Origin: Euglena gracilis
Lineage: Eukaryota > Euglenida > Euglenophyceae > Euglenales
Reading direction: 5' to 3'
Length of the DNA stretch: 64,000 nt
Assembly: GCA_039621445.1 (NCBI GenBank)
Contig: CP154956.1
Location: 45,365,291-45,429,290, forward strand
This document shows positions 29,362 through 41,545 of the stretch, one piece after another; the first letter of the stretch is position 1, and each line of letters begins with the position of its first letter. Under the pieces are notes generated by a model. It was not told where the DNA came from. It saw nothing but the letters and a program-made list of their open reading frames with translations, and did not search any database. The translations under genes and the position numbers were made by a program.

Positions 29362-32300
29362 CTGGTGTCGGGGGCCGCGCCCCCCCCCCTCCCCGTGCCA
29401 TCAGACTTTCATTTAGTGCACTGCGGCGAAGTCTGCCGCGGCGCAATTATTTTTTTCCGCGGCGGACGTGGCACACAATCGAATTTTTGCTGCAGCGCAG
29501 ACATGGCGCAACTGAAACGCTGCCACGGCGCACCAAGAACGCACCCGTGGCACCAATGACGTTCCCGCGGCACACGCAGTGTGCACGCGGCGCTGCCGCG
29601 GCGCACAGAAAGAAATCTTCCGCGGCACACGCGGTCACAAAGTTTCCGGTGCCACAGCGCACGCGCCACAGGAAAAAAAAATTCCGCGGCGCACTGAATG
29701 AAAGTGTGCGTGCCATTCATCAAACGGTGCACCCATTCGATGGCGGGGACTCCAAATGGGTCGGGGCAATTGGCAAAACACGACGCGGAAGAAGGCTTGT
29801 CCCCAAGATGAATGATTACCTGCCCTCCCCCCTGGAACCTGTCACCTGACAGGTTGGCCGGCAGTGGGGACCCTGACAGTTTCCCGGGTGGGACCCTGAC
29901 AGGTTCTCGGGCATGACAGTTTCCCAGGGGGGTAGACATTACATTATATATATAGACATACAGGCCTCAAGCATGGCAGTTTTCATTGCTCAGGCAAACC
30001 TCCTCTTCCAACCCATAGTTTTCCAGGATTGAGTCTTTGACAAAGGGGGGTATGCCAAAGACACACGTGCCAGAATAATAATACTTTGCTATACTATACT
30101 ATACTATGCTTTACTGGGCAAGATAGTGTCCGTACATGCCATTGGGTGTGTCAACTGTCAACGATACATTGGACAGGGGAGGGAGGAAAAAAAGAATGAA
30201 TACCTTGACGATGGCACAGAAAGATAACAGTGTTTGCACATTCCCTCCAACTCCGCATTTCAGGAAAAATCAATGTGCTTTTCTTGTTTTCGTTCGAACA
30301 TGTGATTCGATATCATTCTGCATTTTTTCTAATTTGGGAACATCAATCTTATGACCTGGTTGTAAGGTGCCTTTCCTGCCCAAATGTATCATTTTAATCA
30401 AAATAGCATCGGTTGCGTTTTGAAACAATTTTGCAATAACGAAATTACAGGTGATGCACGGTCAGTGCCGTCGAGGCACCATACCAGGCATTATTATTTT
30501 TTAAGGCGCCTTAAAAAACCTTAAAAAACCTTAAAAAACCTTAAAAAACCTTAAAAAAATCACCCCGGGGAAGTTTTTCTTCCCCGTGATGACCTTAAAA
30601 AATCTTAAAAATTTTCCCTGGGAATTTTTTTTCTTGCACCAAACAAATAATGGCATGTCTGAAACCCCGCATAAAGCCAGTCAATGCAAAAGCGGTTGTG
30701 AACAAACAATATGAAAACCGGATTGTTTGCCAAGGCTTCTGGCATAGTTCGGTTGGCCTCAGTTCACCAAAAGCTGTGACACACGGCAGAATAAGCAAAA
30801 CTTGCAACCACATCTTTCTTGATTTGAATTACATTCTTAGAGTTTTGGAACAGTCAAATTTTACTGATATTTTTTCCCTTGGAAATTTTTTTGGATTTTC
30901 AGTGGCATTTTTTTTGCTTCCAAAATCTCTCAAAAATAAAATTTTGAGAAATGTTGATTTTGACAAAAAAAACTCAAAGATTTCAGGGTTAAATTTGGTA
31001 GTTTTAGGGGGGGGGGTGGAAAATAACGAAGGTCAAAAAAGGTGGACCAAATTTTGGCACAGTCAAATTTTACTGACACTTTTCCTCTATCAAATTTGTT
31101 GGATTTTCAATGGCATTTTTCTTGCTTCAAAAACCTCTCAAATTCAAAATTTTGAGAAAATGTTGAAACATGCTTTAAAAAAAAACATTTATTGTTTCAA
31201 AAAAAAACAAGCAGTCAACCTTGGCAAGCACCTATGGTCAAGCCCCAAAATTTCCCCATTTGAGGCCATTTTAGGCCATTTAAGGCCAACAGGCAAGCAA
31301 ATGTCCTGAATAGGGTCAGAAATTTAAAGTAATTGCAATGAAAAAATGGATGGTTACGAGTTTCGAGTTTCGAGGTGACCCACTCTGTATCCCATTCAAC
31401 AAGGTTTTGAGCAATGTGTATGGCGGCACACTGCATGGGCACGCGTTTGGTATTGCTCACATGAAAAAGTTGGATTATTTTGTCAGTGTTCATGAGGCTA
31501 TCCGGTGTGGGTGCACAGGTCAGGGCGGTCCATCAGAGACGGGATTTTTTTTCAGTTAACTGCCCCTTAAGGACTGCCCCTCCAGGACAGTTTTGGACCC
31601 GAAATAATTTTTCTGGCGTCTTCGGCGCCGGGTGTTTTTTTTGACCCATTTTGGGACCCATATGCAGGAACCCAGAGCTAAAATGGCCTAAAATTCCTAA
31701 AATGCCTAGAATGGCAATAACTGTCCCTCATGGACCGCCCTGATCCCATGCTTCGCCCGAAAAAACAAAGGCTAGGTGCCTTTCTCCTTTTCTTTCGAAC
31801 ACAGGAGTCTGAAGCCATCGGGCCATGTTCGGTGTCAGAGATTTTACCTGAGGAAAAAAAAATGCCTTAAAAAACCTTAAAATTTTTTAAAATTCCTCAA
31901 AAAACCTTAAAAAAACCTTTAAAAAACGCCTTAAATTTTTTTTGAGAAATCTCGCCTTAAAAAAAATAATGCCTGCACCATACCCCACCGAAAACAACTA
32001 TCCAGACAAAATACAGGCCATCCCTTTGTTCTCAATTTTTTTTTGTCGGAAAAGAGACAAAATAAATAATGGTGAAGCAGATGCAAAGTGCATGCAGTGA
32101 GGAAAAAAAAATCGCTACACATCACCGCGTGGTGCATGAGTTCATTCCATGCAGGCCAACTAATCTGGCCAACCTGCTAACCGGGGCACCGCAAACAGGG
32201 AGGGGAGGCGCAGGGCAAAGACAATTAAATTAGGGGCTGCGTCGTCGGAGGAGCGGACCCACCCATCGGCAGCCCAGGAGGCTCCAGATGACGAAGGCTG

Positions 32301-32586
32301 CTGGGGGAGGGGATGGGTGAGACACCGTGGGGTGGCCGGCTGACCTTGATTTGTTCCCGTAGCACAGCTGCCAATGGGTTTGGATCAGAGCAAACCAATT
32401 CAGGGGATGAAAACTTCTGGGACCAAAGATTGGCACACGATACATACAGCAGAAAAGTTTGGTGCTCAGGGGAGGAAATTAGACCACGCCAGTTTTCTTG
32501 GGGGGAGCCAAGCCGAGTTTTCTGTCTGAGGACGCGTTCTGCCGCGGAGGATTTCCAAAGGTGTGATGCCCCCCCCCCCCCCCCAC
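29362..32586 (-). other. Large intron of gene 2, no exon seen
   Basis: Contains GGGACCCTGACAGG repeats (29,860-29,920), a CTATA microsatellite (30,090-30,112), CCTTAAAAAA tandem tracts at 30,498-30,605 and 31,863-31,965, and AT-rich DNA with an internal 45-bp direct similarity (30,857-30,930 and 31,065-31,140). No coding island. Confidence 0.55.
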
Positions 32587-32710
32587 CTCGCAGCCCCCTG
32601 GACGGAGGTCTCGACGGGGGACACCAGCAACAGTCCCGCTGGAGGCTGGACCTCCAGCCGACTGACGGCGGTGGGTCCATGGCCGCGCTGGCCAGCACCG
32701 GGGAGGCGTG
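32587..32710 (-). CDS. Gene 2 exon (VSRLEVQPPAGLLLVSPVET)
   Basis: After CGTACTCAG the third frame reads ARLPGAGQRGHGPTAVSRLE then VQPPAGLLLVSPVETSVQGA. The other two frames give Arg/Trp-rich nonsense. It ends at GAG|GTGGGG just before a poly-G run. The strand-turn-strand pattern is typical of Ig-like/PKD repeats. Confidence 0.5.
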
Positions 32711-33216
32711 CTGAGTACGACTGCGTTCGGGAAACAAATTACGGGGGGGGGGTGGATTGGACTGAAGAACACTGGGTGGGTACAGAATGCGGTCTTCGAA
32801 GAAACTGGCGGCTCGGCCATAAAAAAAAATAGACGTCCACTCCCTATGAGAGGCACAGCTGGCTGTCCCACCGCCAGGCTTGCCAGGTGGGGTGGCTGCC
32901 CAGAGCGGCCCCCCGGGGGGGGGGGGTTTCGGGTCTTAGCCCTGGCCAGGCCCCTGGCGACTTCGGTGCTGGGCAGAGATAATGCCATACCCACTATACT
33001 AGACTTAGACTTTACCTCTACTGTGCTATACCACTGTACTATGCCTACTGCTATAGTGTTAATCACTCCAGAACCTAACACAGAAGGACGAAAATGCACC
33101 CCCCGGGGGATGAGCCCTTTCAGCCTGCCCCCCCCCCCCCCGGCCGTCAGCATCGACAAACCTCAAGGAGGGGGGAAGGTCAGCCATGGCGGGCCATGGC
33201 CGGTGCCGGCACTGAC

Positions 33217-33352
33217 GCTGATGCGGTGGCCGATGTATGTCTGTTGGGGGCTGGCGACGGCGGTGAGGCCCTGCAGCGGGTACAGCGGCACCGGCTCCGA
33301 GTAGAGGACGTGGGGCGGGGGGAGGGCGGCCTCGGCATGCCCGATGACAATC
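33217..33352 (-). CDS. Gene 2 exon (YSEPVPLYPLQGLTAVASPQ)
   Basis: Acceptor CTCGCCGCAG, donor AGC|GTCAGT. It reads IVIGHAEAALPPPHVLYSEP, then VPLYPLQGLTAVASPQQTYI and GHRIS. It has the beta-strand and Pro pattern of an extracellular sandwich domain, matching the two neighbouring exons in style. Confidence 0.55.
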
Positions 33353-33778
33353 CTGCGGCGAGGGTGCCATCTCTCTCTGACCCGGGGAGAGGGGGTGGGC
33401 AGGGCCTGGTGGGTGGATTCCCGCCAGGCATTCCAAAAAAATTTTGTGAAAAAAAAGGTCACCTCCGCTTCCTCTTGGCGGGGTCCCACCCCAACGGAGA
33501 AGAAGCGGCCCACCCCTCTCCTCAAGGATTGGGCAAACCCGCCCAAAACAATGACCTAGGCCGGCCTCCGGCAGGGCTGTACTGACCCTTGGCGCACCCA
33601 CCCACCCACTCGCCAAGACTTCCTGGGGGTGGGGCCGGGGAGGGGCCGAATGATCACGTGGGAGACAGTGCAACGCGAGCCCACACACGCTGTGCGACGA
33701 GGAGGGCGAGAAAATCCGGAGGCCGCCGCCGCATTTCGGGCAGCACCGCCCCGCCCATCCCCATTCCCAAAGGCCGAC

Positions 33779-33978
33779 CTCTGCGCGGTGCTGACCACCA
33801 CCACCGGCTGCACGGCGACGGTCCCCACCGTTGCGGAGCCGGCCCAGGCGGGCAGGTCCGTGGCCGCCCCGGGCCCCAGGGTGCGCTGCCAGCCCGGCAC
33901 CCCCGGCACCTGCAGCGTCACGTTGCGGCGGTATGGGCCGGCCGCGCCGCCACCATCGCCCCCCGCAACAAACACAAA
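33779..33978 (-). CDS. Gene 2 exon (YRRNVTLQVPGVPGWQ)
   Basis: Reads FVFVAGGDGGGAAGPYRRNV, then TLQVPGVPGWQRTLGPGAAT and VGTVAVQPVVVVSTAQ. The alternating hydrophobic strands and an Asn-Val-Thr site look like an Ig/PKD-type or REJ-type beta sandwich. The acceptor CTGGCGAG is weak. The donor GTCGGC is assumed. Confidence 0.5.
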
Positions 33979-35189
33979 CTCGCCAGGGGGGGGGAGCGGT
34001 CCGGGGACCCAATTTTTGGGGTCAAAAAAGCTTTCGCCGGAAAATTTTTTGAAAAATTTTGGAAATTTTTTTGACCCCAAATGTTTAGGTCCCCCAAAAA
34101 GGGGAAAACATAAACCTCTGGTGGGGTACCCACTCAGCCTGACCCCCTACCGCCCCCTCCCCCAGTCAGCGGGGGGACGGGGCCTGGCGGACTCATCCAC
34201 CCTTGGGGTCGGGGCAGGGGTGTAACTTTAAAAGAATCCCTGGCTCCATCACCACATGAGGAATGCAGCTAACACCTGATGCGCTGCCTTTTCTGATCGA
34301 GGAACGCTCTGTACGAGGTGACTGATGACTCGGAAAGAAAATATGGATCGGGTTTGTCCTGAGGCAGCAGTTCACCATTTACTCCTGTTGTTTTCATTAA
34401 TAAACTCCCTTGGCCATATGCAATCCAGCAGCATTCCTATTGGGCTCCACTTGTTCTGAGAAATCGACCTGACAAACCACAACACAGGGGGACAGGGGGG
34501 GATATGCAACAAGACTCCTCAAATAAGCAATGCAAAAAAATGCACGTTGCACGTAAATTTCTTTGGATCTCCCTTGGGGGTTGTGCAATTTTCTGCTGGA
34601 AGAGACTGCTGGGGAAAACAACATTATTATTGTTGGTGATGCAACATTACATGCACATTACATCACCGTGTATTGGGCAATTATTCAAAAATTTTCTCGA
34701 ACAGGACACACAAAAACATCAACACATCAGTGCCTTGCACATTTCTTCTTCTTCAAAAAAAAAAAGCAAAACAAGCCAAAAAATCTGCGAAACCCCGAAA
34801 TAATGCCACACCAAAAGCAAAAGCAAGTGTGGTGCAAACTTGGAAAGCGACATGGTTGGTTTGTATGAGCTTATATTTCAGAATGCAAATACTCTTAATG
34901 TGAAGTTGGTCCAATTCTGTGTAATATGCAACTTCCAGTTGTCTGCTACTAGAGCAAATCGCCTGCGCAATTGCATGGAAAAAAAATCGGGAAAAAAATG
35001 CGACTTTGCATTTTGGAAAATGCAAAAAAACAAATTATGCAACTTGCATATCCCCCCTCCTGCAAGGCAAGCAAGGCGGGATAACCAAACTTCCATAAAT
35101 GGCTCAAACAAAAAAAGCTGGACAAACAAGATGGGATGCGCGCATGGTAAAACACAGCTCGGCTGCATTCGCCTCTGGCCGGCCCCTAC

Positions 35190-35316
35190 AGCGGGAGTCC
35201 AGGTTGGAGATGCGGAGCAGCGGCGCAGCAAAGTCGTCTGCACACACCACTGGGTTGCCGTACGTGACGTTGAGAGCCGGCAACAGGCACGGGAGGGAGA
35301 AGGGCAGCCGCGGCGG
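35190..35316 (-). CDS. Gene 2 exon (LPALNVTYGNPVVCADDF)
   Basis: Strong boundaries: acceptor TTTTTTTGTCACAG and donor GTAGGG. It reads PPRLPFSLPCLLPALNVTYG, then NPVVCADDFAAPLLRISNLD and SRC. Three cysteines and an Asn-Val-Thr sequon mark it as ectodomain. Domain not identified. Confidence 0.6.
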
Positions 35317-35506
35317 CTGTGACAAAAAAACGGTGCCCCCAACGCACTGGGGGGGGGGGTTGAGAACTCCCGTGTCGGGAATTATTCGGTAGACGGTTGG
35401 GACACGTCTGTGTCTGAGGATGGATCAAATGTGGAACAGTACTGCCCATGAGATTACAAGATCAAATTAAATGAGGATTCTGCATTCCCAGGCACACACA
35501 CACACA

Positions 35507-35863
35507 CATACATACATACATACGTACATACATACGTACATACATACATACATACATACATACATACATACATACATACATACATACATACATACATACA
35601 TACATACATACATACATACAGACATACATACAGACATACATACATACATACGTACGTACGTACGTACATACACACATACATACATACATACATACATACA
35701 TACATACATACATACATACATACATACATACATACATACATACATACATACATACATACATACATACATACATACATACATACATACATACATACATACA
35801 TACATACATACATACATACATACATACATACATACATACATACATACATACATACATACATAC
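35507..35863. repeat. (TACA)n tetranucleotide satellite, about 356 bp
   Basis: A long TACA array with a few variant units (TACG, GACA), preceded by a short AC run. It reads as Tyr-Ile-His-Thr repeats in every frame and is not coding. Confidence 0.98.
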
Positions 35864-36079
35864 GAACATGTGTATGCACCAGAAATAATTTTTAAGACCG
35901 GGTCCCCCATACCTGGGGAGGGTTTACAAGACAATCACTTTTTGTGGGTCGATTTGGGACTCTTTGGTCCAAAGCGACTCTCCTCTGGGCACCCATCAGC
36001 CCGGATACTTGTACATGCACGCATGGTGCAAAACTTGACCCCAAGCAGGGACAGTGAGCGGAAGTGGTGCCAAAGGGTG

Positions 36080-36177
36080 CCTCCAACGCAGGCCTGAGAG
36101 GGGGCGTGGGGACGGTGACCAGCGAGCCCTGGAAGCAGATGTCGAAGTGGGGCCGCCAGGCGCAGCCGGGAACGCTG
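36080..36177 (-). CDS. Gene 2 exon (CAWRPHFDICFQGSLVTVP)
   Basis: After CACCTGCAG the only sensible frame reads SVPGCAWRPHFDICFQGSLV then TVPTPPLRPALEAP. Two Cys and a strand-like SLVTV suggest a beta-rich extracellular domain. The donor may be GTCACC at 36,119 or a later GTTGGA. Confidence 0.45.
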
Positions 36178-37066
36178 CTGCAGGTGGGGCCTGGGGGAGC
36201 CTGCGCCCCACATTCTTGCGCTGGCTGGGGCTGTCCGAATCAACCGCCGTTAATTGAGTGGGTCACCTCCTGCCAATCCCCGGGAACTGTCATACGACAG
36301 ATCGGCCAGTCAGGGTGTTGCTTCATTACCCTGGAAAGGGGGTGAGCTCAGAGGCTGGAAAATTTGGGCTGGATGCAAAAATGCTGCTGGCTGGATGGAC
36401 CCTCTCGCCTGTGGTGGCCAGCAAAAGTGCTGGTGCCGGTGACCCTGACGGTGTACCTTGCAGAAACCTGACAGGCTCAGCGCAGCTTTGGCCGATGTTG
36501 AGGAAAGAAAATCATCTACCATGTCGCCGTTCCATTTTGGGGTCAAACACAGTGCTACAGGAGAATTATTGCATTTGGAGGGAGGGCGGGTCAGACCCTT
36601 CCAGAGGTTGGGGACTCTGGTCGCGGGGGTGGGGGAGTCGAGTGCCATTTCCCCCCATTTAACCCATGGCAAACCAGCGATTGGAGCTGACTCACTGACC
36701 ATGGATTCACTTGGTGACCCCCGGGGGGGGGGGCACTGTTTCCGGGGCCCCTACCCATCCACCACTTGTTTCGAAAACCCACCCACCCACCACCCCCCTC
36801 CCCCGGGGTCCACCCATTATCCACCAACCCGAAACCCACCCAAAATCGGCCAAAAACCTTGAAAATTTCTATCCAGCCCGGCCTTCAGTCGGCCGGAATG
36901 ACCTAAGCGCACCTGCCGCTGTTGCACCCCTACCCCCCCCCCTGTGGGGGAGGGTTCCAGCGGCCCACTGTCGAAAACCCACCCCTCTGGGGGCAGGGGT
37001 CACACCGGTTTTGGGTAAATCCATCTTCCTGACCTCAAGGGGTCGCTGAAAACTTTCCGGGCTGAC

Positions 37067-37179
37067 CCCTCTGGGCCAGGGCCTCCCAGCGCTGACTCCT
37101 CCGTGATGAGGTCACAGAGGGAGGCGTTGGCGACCACCGCGGGGAAGGCGCAGGGCCGCGGGTCCGCCGGGAAGGAGCG
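37067..37179 (-). CDS. Gene 2 exon (PCAFPAVVANASLCDLITEE)
   Basis: After GGTGCAG it reads RSFPADPRPCAFPAVVANAS then LCDLITEESALGG. There are two cysteines and an Asn-Ala-Ser glycosylation site. The donor is taken as GTCAGC near 37,066. The amphipathic end and Cys pair suit a secreted module. Confidence 0.5.
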
Positions 37180-37266
37180 CTGCACCCCCAATGGGCGTTG
37201 CTGTCGGGCCCCCAGCCGCGTTCACAGCCCCCCCCTCGCCCCCCCCCCCCGGCGACCGCCCCGCCG

Positions 37267-37352
37267 CCGGCCGGCTGGCGGCCGGGCGGCCGCGCTGCAC
37301 CGCGTTCTCCCAGGAGTAGAGGTCGTTGAGGCCCTGGCTCGCCTCCCGGGGC
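37267..37352 (-). CDS. Gene 2 exon (GLNDLYSWENAVQRG)
   Basis: Follows CCTGCCAG and reads PREASQGLNDLYSWENAVQR before becoming low-complexity Arg/Pro/Ala near a long G run. The donor could be GTGCAG (about 37,300) or GTCGCC (about 37,266). Confidence is limited by the adjoining G/C homopolymer. Confidence 0.4.
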
Positions 37353-38194
37353 CTGGCAGGCACGTCCCCCCCCCCGGGAATGCAAAACACTGAAACAGTG
37401 GGACGGGGGGAAAGGCACCCCACCTGCAAGGGTCCACTGTGCCCAGCGGGGTTCCCGGCTCCACCAAGCAAAAGTCTTTTTCGGTCAGCACTAAGTGCTC
37501 CCCCCCCCCGGGATCTCAGGGAACACAGGAATCAATTTGATCAATTTGCCCAACGTTGCAAACCAAAATTTCACCAACGGAGGAGGAGAACTTTTTTAAG
37601 ATCCCTCAGCAGAAAGAAATGTGCAACTCTGTGCTCCGTGTCATTTTTCATGCAAGTTCCAGAATTCTCACAATTTTCTTCAAATTTTGGGAAAATCTCC
37701 AATATTGATTCTTCCCCACTCCAGGGTCTTCCCCCCTGTTCTTTGGAAAAGCACTGGATTTTGGGGCATTTTCATAAAAAAGTGCCTGAAAGACTGCAAT
37801 ATGCTGATTAGGTCTTTTTGCAAGACTTTCAGCACAGTGGCCCACCAGGGCAGCCAGGGGAGAGGCGCAAACTTTTTGATTTTGGCAAACTTTGCTTTAT
37901 TTCGGTCACTTTTGCGTTTTCCCTTTTTTCTGGCGATTTTTCAACTTTTGATGGAAATTTTTTTTCAAAAAATCCCTGGCATGACAGAAGACGTCATTTG
38001 GGATCGATCTTCAGCATTTCTGGGCCTTATTGATGCAGTTGCCACCAACCTGTAGCTTGTGGTGGATGAACCTCAAATTTAGGTGCTGAGAACTTCTTTG
38101 TAACGCTTCCTTGTCACAAACAGCGTGTCATTTCTAGAGCTCCAAGAGTTCCAAGCGAGAGTGAAAGCAATGTGTTCAGTGCTTTTGGGGGCAC

Positions 38195-38353
38195 ATCGCC
38201 GGGCCCGTCCCCGGCCAGCAAATAAGCGGCGTAGTCGTCGGCGGTGGGGCCGGGGATGGGCTCGCAGTCCACCGCCGGCTGGCTGGTGTGCCACTCCCGC
38301 CACGCCGCGCAGAAGGTGTCGCGCTGGGCGGTGCGGAGCACGAGCTGGCTTGG
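38195..38353 (-). CDS. Gene 2 exon (AWREWHTSQPAVDCEP)
   Basis: Reads QLVLRTAQRDTFCAAWREWH, then TSQPAVDCEPIPGPTADDYA and AYLLAGDGPGD, with two Cys and several aromatic residues as in an extracellular fold. The acceptor is GCCGTGAG or, 9 bp later, AGCCAG. The donor GTGCCC is weak. Confidence 0.5.
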
Positions 38354-39305
38354 CCTCACGGCGGTGTTGGGGAGGGGGCGTGCAACGACCAATGCTGGAA
38401 GTGTTTGATGTTGCGATCCATCCAAAGTTTGCTTGTGTTCGGAGATGGCTCGGGGGGAGTCCCAAAGTTTTGCTGTTCGGCCCTCAACCTCCTCCTCAAC
38501 ATCCACGGGTGCATTTCGGGGCCATGAACATCATACTTGGACATTTCACAACGTGGCCGTTTGGAGGACGCCTTTGTCAACAACCGCAAATGTCACAAAC
38601 AGTTTGCGTCCTGTCTGTTCTTGTTTCCCCTCCTTCAGAAAGCCAACCTGGGCAGTCGTGAAATTGGTTGGGAGGTGTTACGCCTCCGCCTCCACACTGG
38701 CCAGTTTCATTAGGCAACAGATCCTGTGACATACAACAAATATCTGATTGTTGTTCTTGCAATGCAGTGCTGCAGAGGAGAGGTGGGCGGAATCATAAAA
38801 GACAATGCTGCCTGGTGACATGGGTTGGAGTGGTGTCACAATCGACATCCCCCTTAACCAAAGGCTGTGGCAGGGCTCAAGAAGCGAAACTGCTCCGAAA
38901 CTGAAATTATGTTCCGGGAACTTCTGTTAAACTCAGATGAATGAAAAGCCTCAAGGAGGGAAATTCATCCAAACAATGAATGGATAGACAACACCAATGA
39001 TTAACTATGATTTTTATTTTTTTGCATGTGAAAGGCCGGGGGGGGGGGTAAGGTGAATGCCAACACCGCTGTAAGTATATCCACGTGACCTGTTGGGGCA
39101 TATCCAAACACCAATGGGGCGAAACATGCCAAAAGCAAGTGAACATCAACAGACATTTCAGGAACTGGGCATGTGCAGAACCCCAGTGGTGCCTGTTCGT
39201 ACCCTGAGAATTTTTTGGCCCGGCCCATCGTGTACACACAAACACTGGAGTTGCTGCCAGATATATTTTTTTTTTGCGGCCGAGGAGGTCAGCACCACGT
39301 TACAC

Positions 39306-39377
39306 CTTGGCCGTGGCGCCTCCGACTTGCAAAACCCCAAGGACCTTGGCCCGGCCACCTTTGGCGCGGTGTGGGCT
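39306..39377 (-). CDS. Gene 2 exon (AKVLGVLQVGGATAK)
   Basis: A short exon with acceptor GATTCTCAG and donor AAG|GTGTAA, reading SPHRAKGGRAKVLGVLQVGG then ATAK. The in-frame stop directly after the donor supports the boundary. No domain recognised. Confidence 0.45.
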
Positions 39378-41088
39378 CTGAGAATCACACCCTACCCCCC
39401 CAAAGAAACAAAAACACTTCTGGCCCAGACAATATTGACTGCCTGCAGGGGTATACGATGCGACGGGCAGTGAACCGTTGAGAGTCCGGGGCGGAGGCTC
39501 ACACAAGGACAAACCTGCAACCTTCCAATTTGCTGAAAGCTGCATGGCAGTCAAACAAATGCAAATGGAATTCATGTTGAACCTCCCCAACGCATAACAG
39601 TCGCAGACGGGTCAGAGGGTCCAGTTTCAGGGTGTCAAGCAATTCCTGGAGTGAGTTCAACCAATCCGGGGGCTTGATGGGGGGGGGGGCAGTCAGTGCC
39701 TGCCTGGCTGCGGGTCAAGAAGCCCCTCACAGGGGGTTTTTCAGGCCTTGCGGCGCCTTCAGTGCCAGAATGTCGACCGAGTGCCTGGGTACTTTCGGCC
39801 AAGTCCCTCCCCCCCCGGTCAGATCTGGATGCCCCGGAGCACCACCCAAGAGGTGGACCCTGACCCAGAAAACTGGCAAAATTTCCTCCAAATCAAGCGG
39901 GGCCATGATTTCTCAGCCAACATGGGAGCGAAAAGGTCAACCAACCCCTCAAACACAAATTTCCGTGATTTGTGCCAATTTTTTTCCACCGGGGGATCCG
40001 TTCACATGGGGGTCTGCAGCCTGGCTGGGAGCTAGCTGGAAAAAGGTGTTGACTGGCTGGACCCCCCCCCCCTGGGGGTAGACTACTGGGGAGATTGTTG
40101 CTTATCCATCTTGATTGGTGCTCCTCGCAGGGGTGTGGCAGGGGGGGTATATGTTATTTGGGTTTTAGGGTTTTGGGCCACATAAAGATTATCATCACAG
40201 ATGCGGTACGTTTCTCAAGCACAAATGGACAAGATTTGAAAGAATCATGATGTTGAACTGTGAGTCTCGAATTGGGGGACTCCGGACACACGAAGATCCA
40301 CACGATGTCGGAAGTCGAAGAACACGTTGGTGTACAGGAACCAGGGGGTGTCGATTGGCGCAGTGCACCAATCAAACCAAACGCTGTCGTTCCGAGCCAC
40401 CTGAAACACATGTGGAGCATGCTACAAAGAAAATTGTAAAATGGCTTGTACACAATTCCAGGAATCCACATAGAAAATCAATACGTGCGTTTAGCTGTGT
40501 TGATGAAAATTCATCTATATGTGAGACAGAGGGAATAAACCTGAGGGGAAAAACAGAAAAAAAATATCTCATGCTCCGTTAAATTTAATTATATTTTGTT
40601 CTGTTAATGTCGTGTTATGCAACGGTAGGTTATGCCATCAATTAGGCGGTACATCTCGACTCAAGCTTTTCTTATCTGTCGATGTGTGCAATTGTGCAAA
40701 TTGGCATTTTTTTGACAAAAAAACCCTGAACCGCCGACGGAATCTGGAAAAACAAAAAAGATGTAAGATGCACACCTCGCGATACACGTCAGAAAACACG
40801 CAGGTTTCAAACTATCATCTGAACAGATTGTCTGATAAGCCTGGAGCGATAGATTCTTGTCTGTCAAACAGGAAGGTTGTGCACCCTGGCTGTTACGGTA
40901 TGTTACAGCTGTTGCTGTATGGGTTTTGGTGCATCCCTGCTGCCTGTGATTGCCGGGTGCAGCATGGCTGTTAGATGGGGACCGACTTTCCACTATGTGC
41001 ACTTGTGTACGTGGTTGGTGTGCGCATTTGAACACACCAACCACGTGAAGTTTGGGAAATATACTGCACATTTTTTACATTAACCACC

Positions 41089-41545
41089 CCCAAAAAATAA
41101 GACCCGGGTCTTATTTTTGGGTCCGTTGCTGGAAACCTCCAGGGGGGGTCTTATTTTTGGGGGGGGGGGTCTTATTTTTGGATTTTTTCTTGACCGACCC
41201 GGGCCCGAAAAAAACATCATTTTTCAGGTTCCCAAAAACACTAAAAATTTTCCTTCGGCGCTTCGCGCCATGTGTAAATTTGTGTAAGTTGACATTTAGC
41301 ATGTTTTTTGCACTTCAAGAATCTGAAATTTTTTGAAATTTCATCATTTTTGTGTGAAATTTGGGTTTTTGGCAATTTCTCAGGGAAAATTTTCACCGTC
41401 CCCGGCGCTTCGCGCCGTCAGGGGGGGTCTTATTTATGGGGGGGGGGTCTTATTTTTGGATTTTTGCTCGATCGGCCCAGGGGGGGTCTTATTTTTGGGG
41501 GGGGTCTTATTTTTGGGGGGGGTCTTATTTTTTGGGGGGGGTTTA
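41089..41545. mobile_element. GGGTCTTATTTTTGG elements
   Basis: An inverted pair CCAAAAAATAAGACCC/GGGTCTTATTTTTGG at 41,089-41,121, then further direct copies of GGGGGGTCTTATTTTTGG to 41,545. Two GGCGCTTCGCGCC palindromes (about 41,258 and 41,403) lie inside. Same G-run/foldback grammar as the other families. Confidence 0.7.

Noticed and set aside
35454-36097. Long open frames encoding Tyr-Ile-His-Thr or Met-Tyr-Val-Cys repeats
   Set aside because: They are translations of the TACA tetranucleotide array, open in every frame on both strands.
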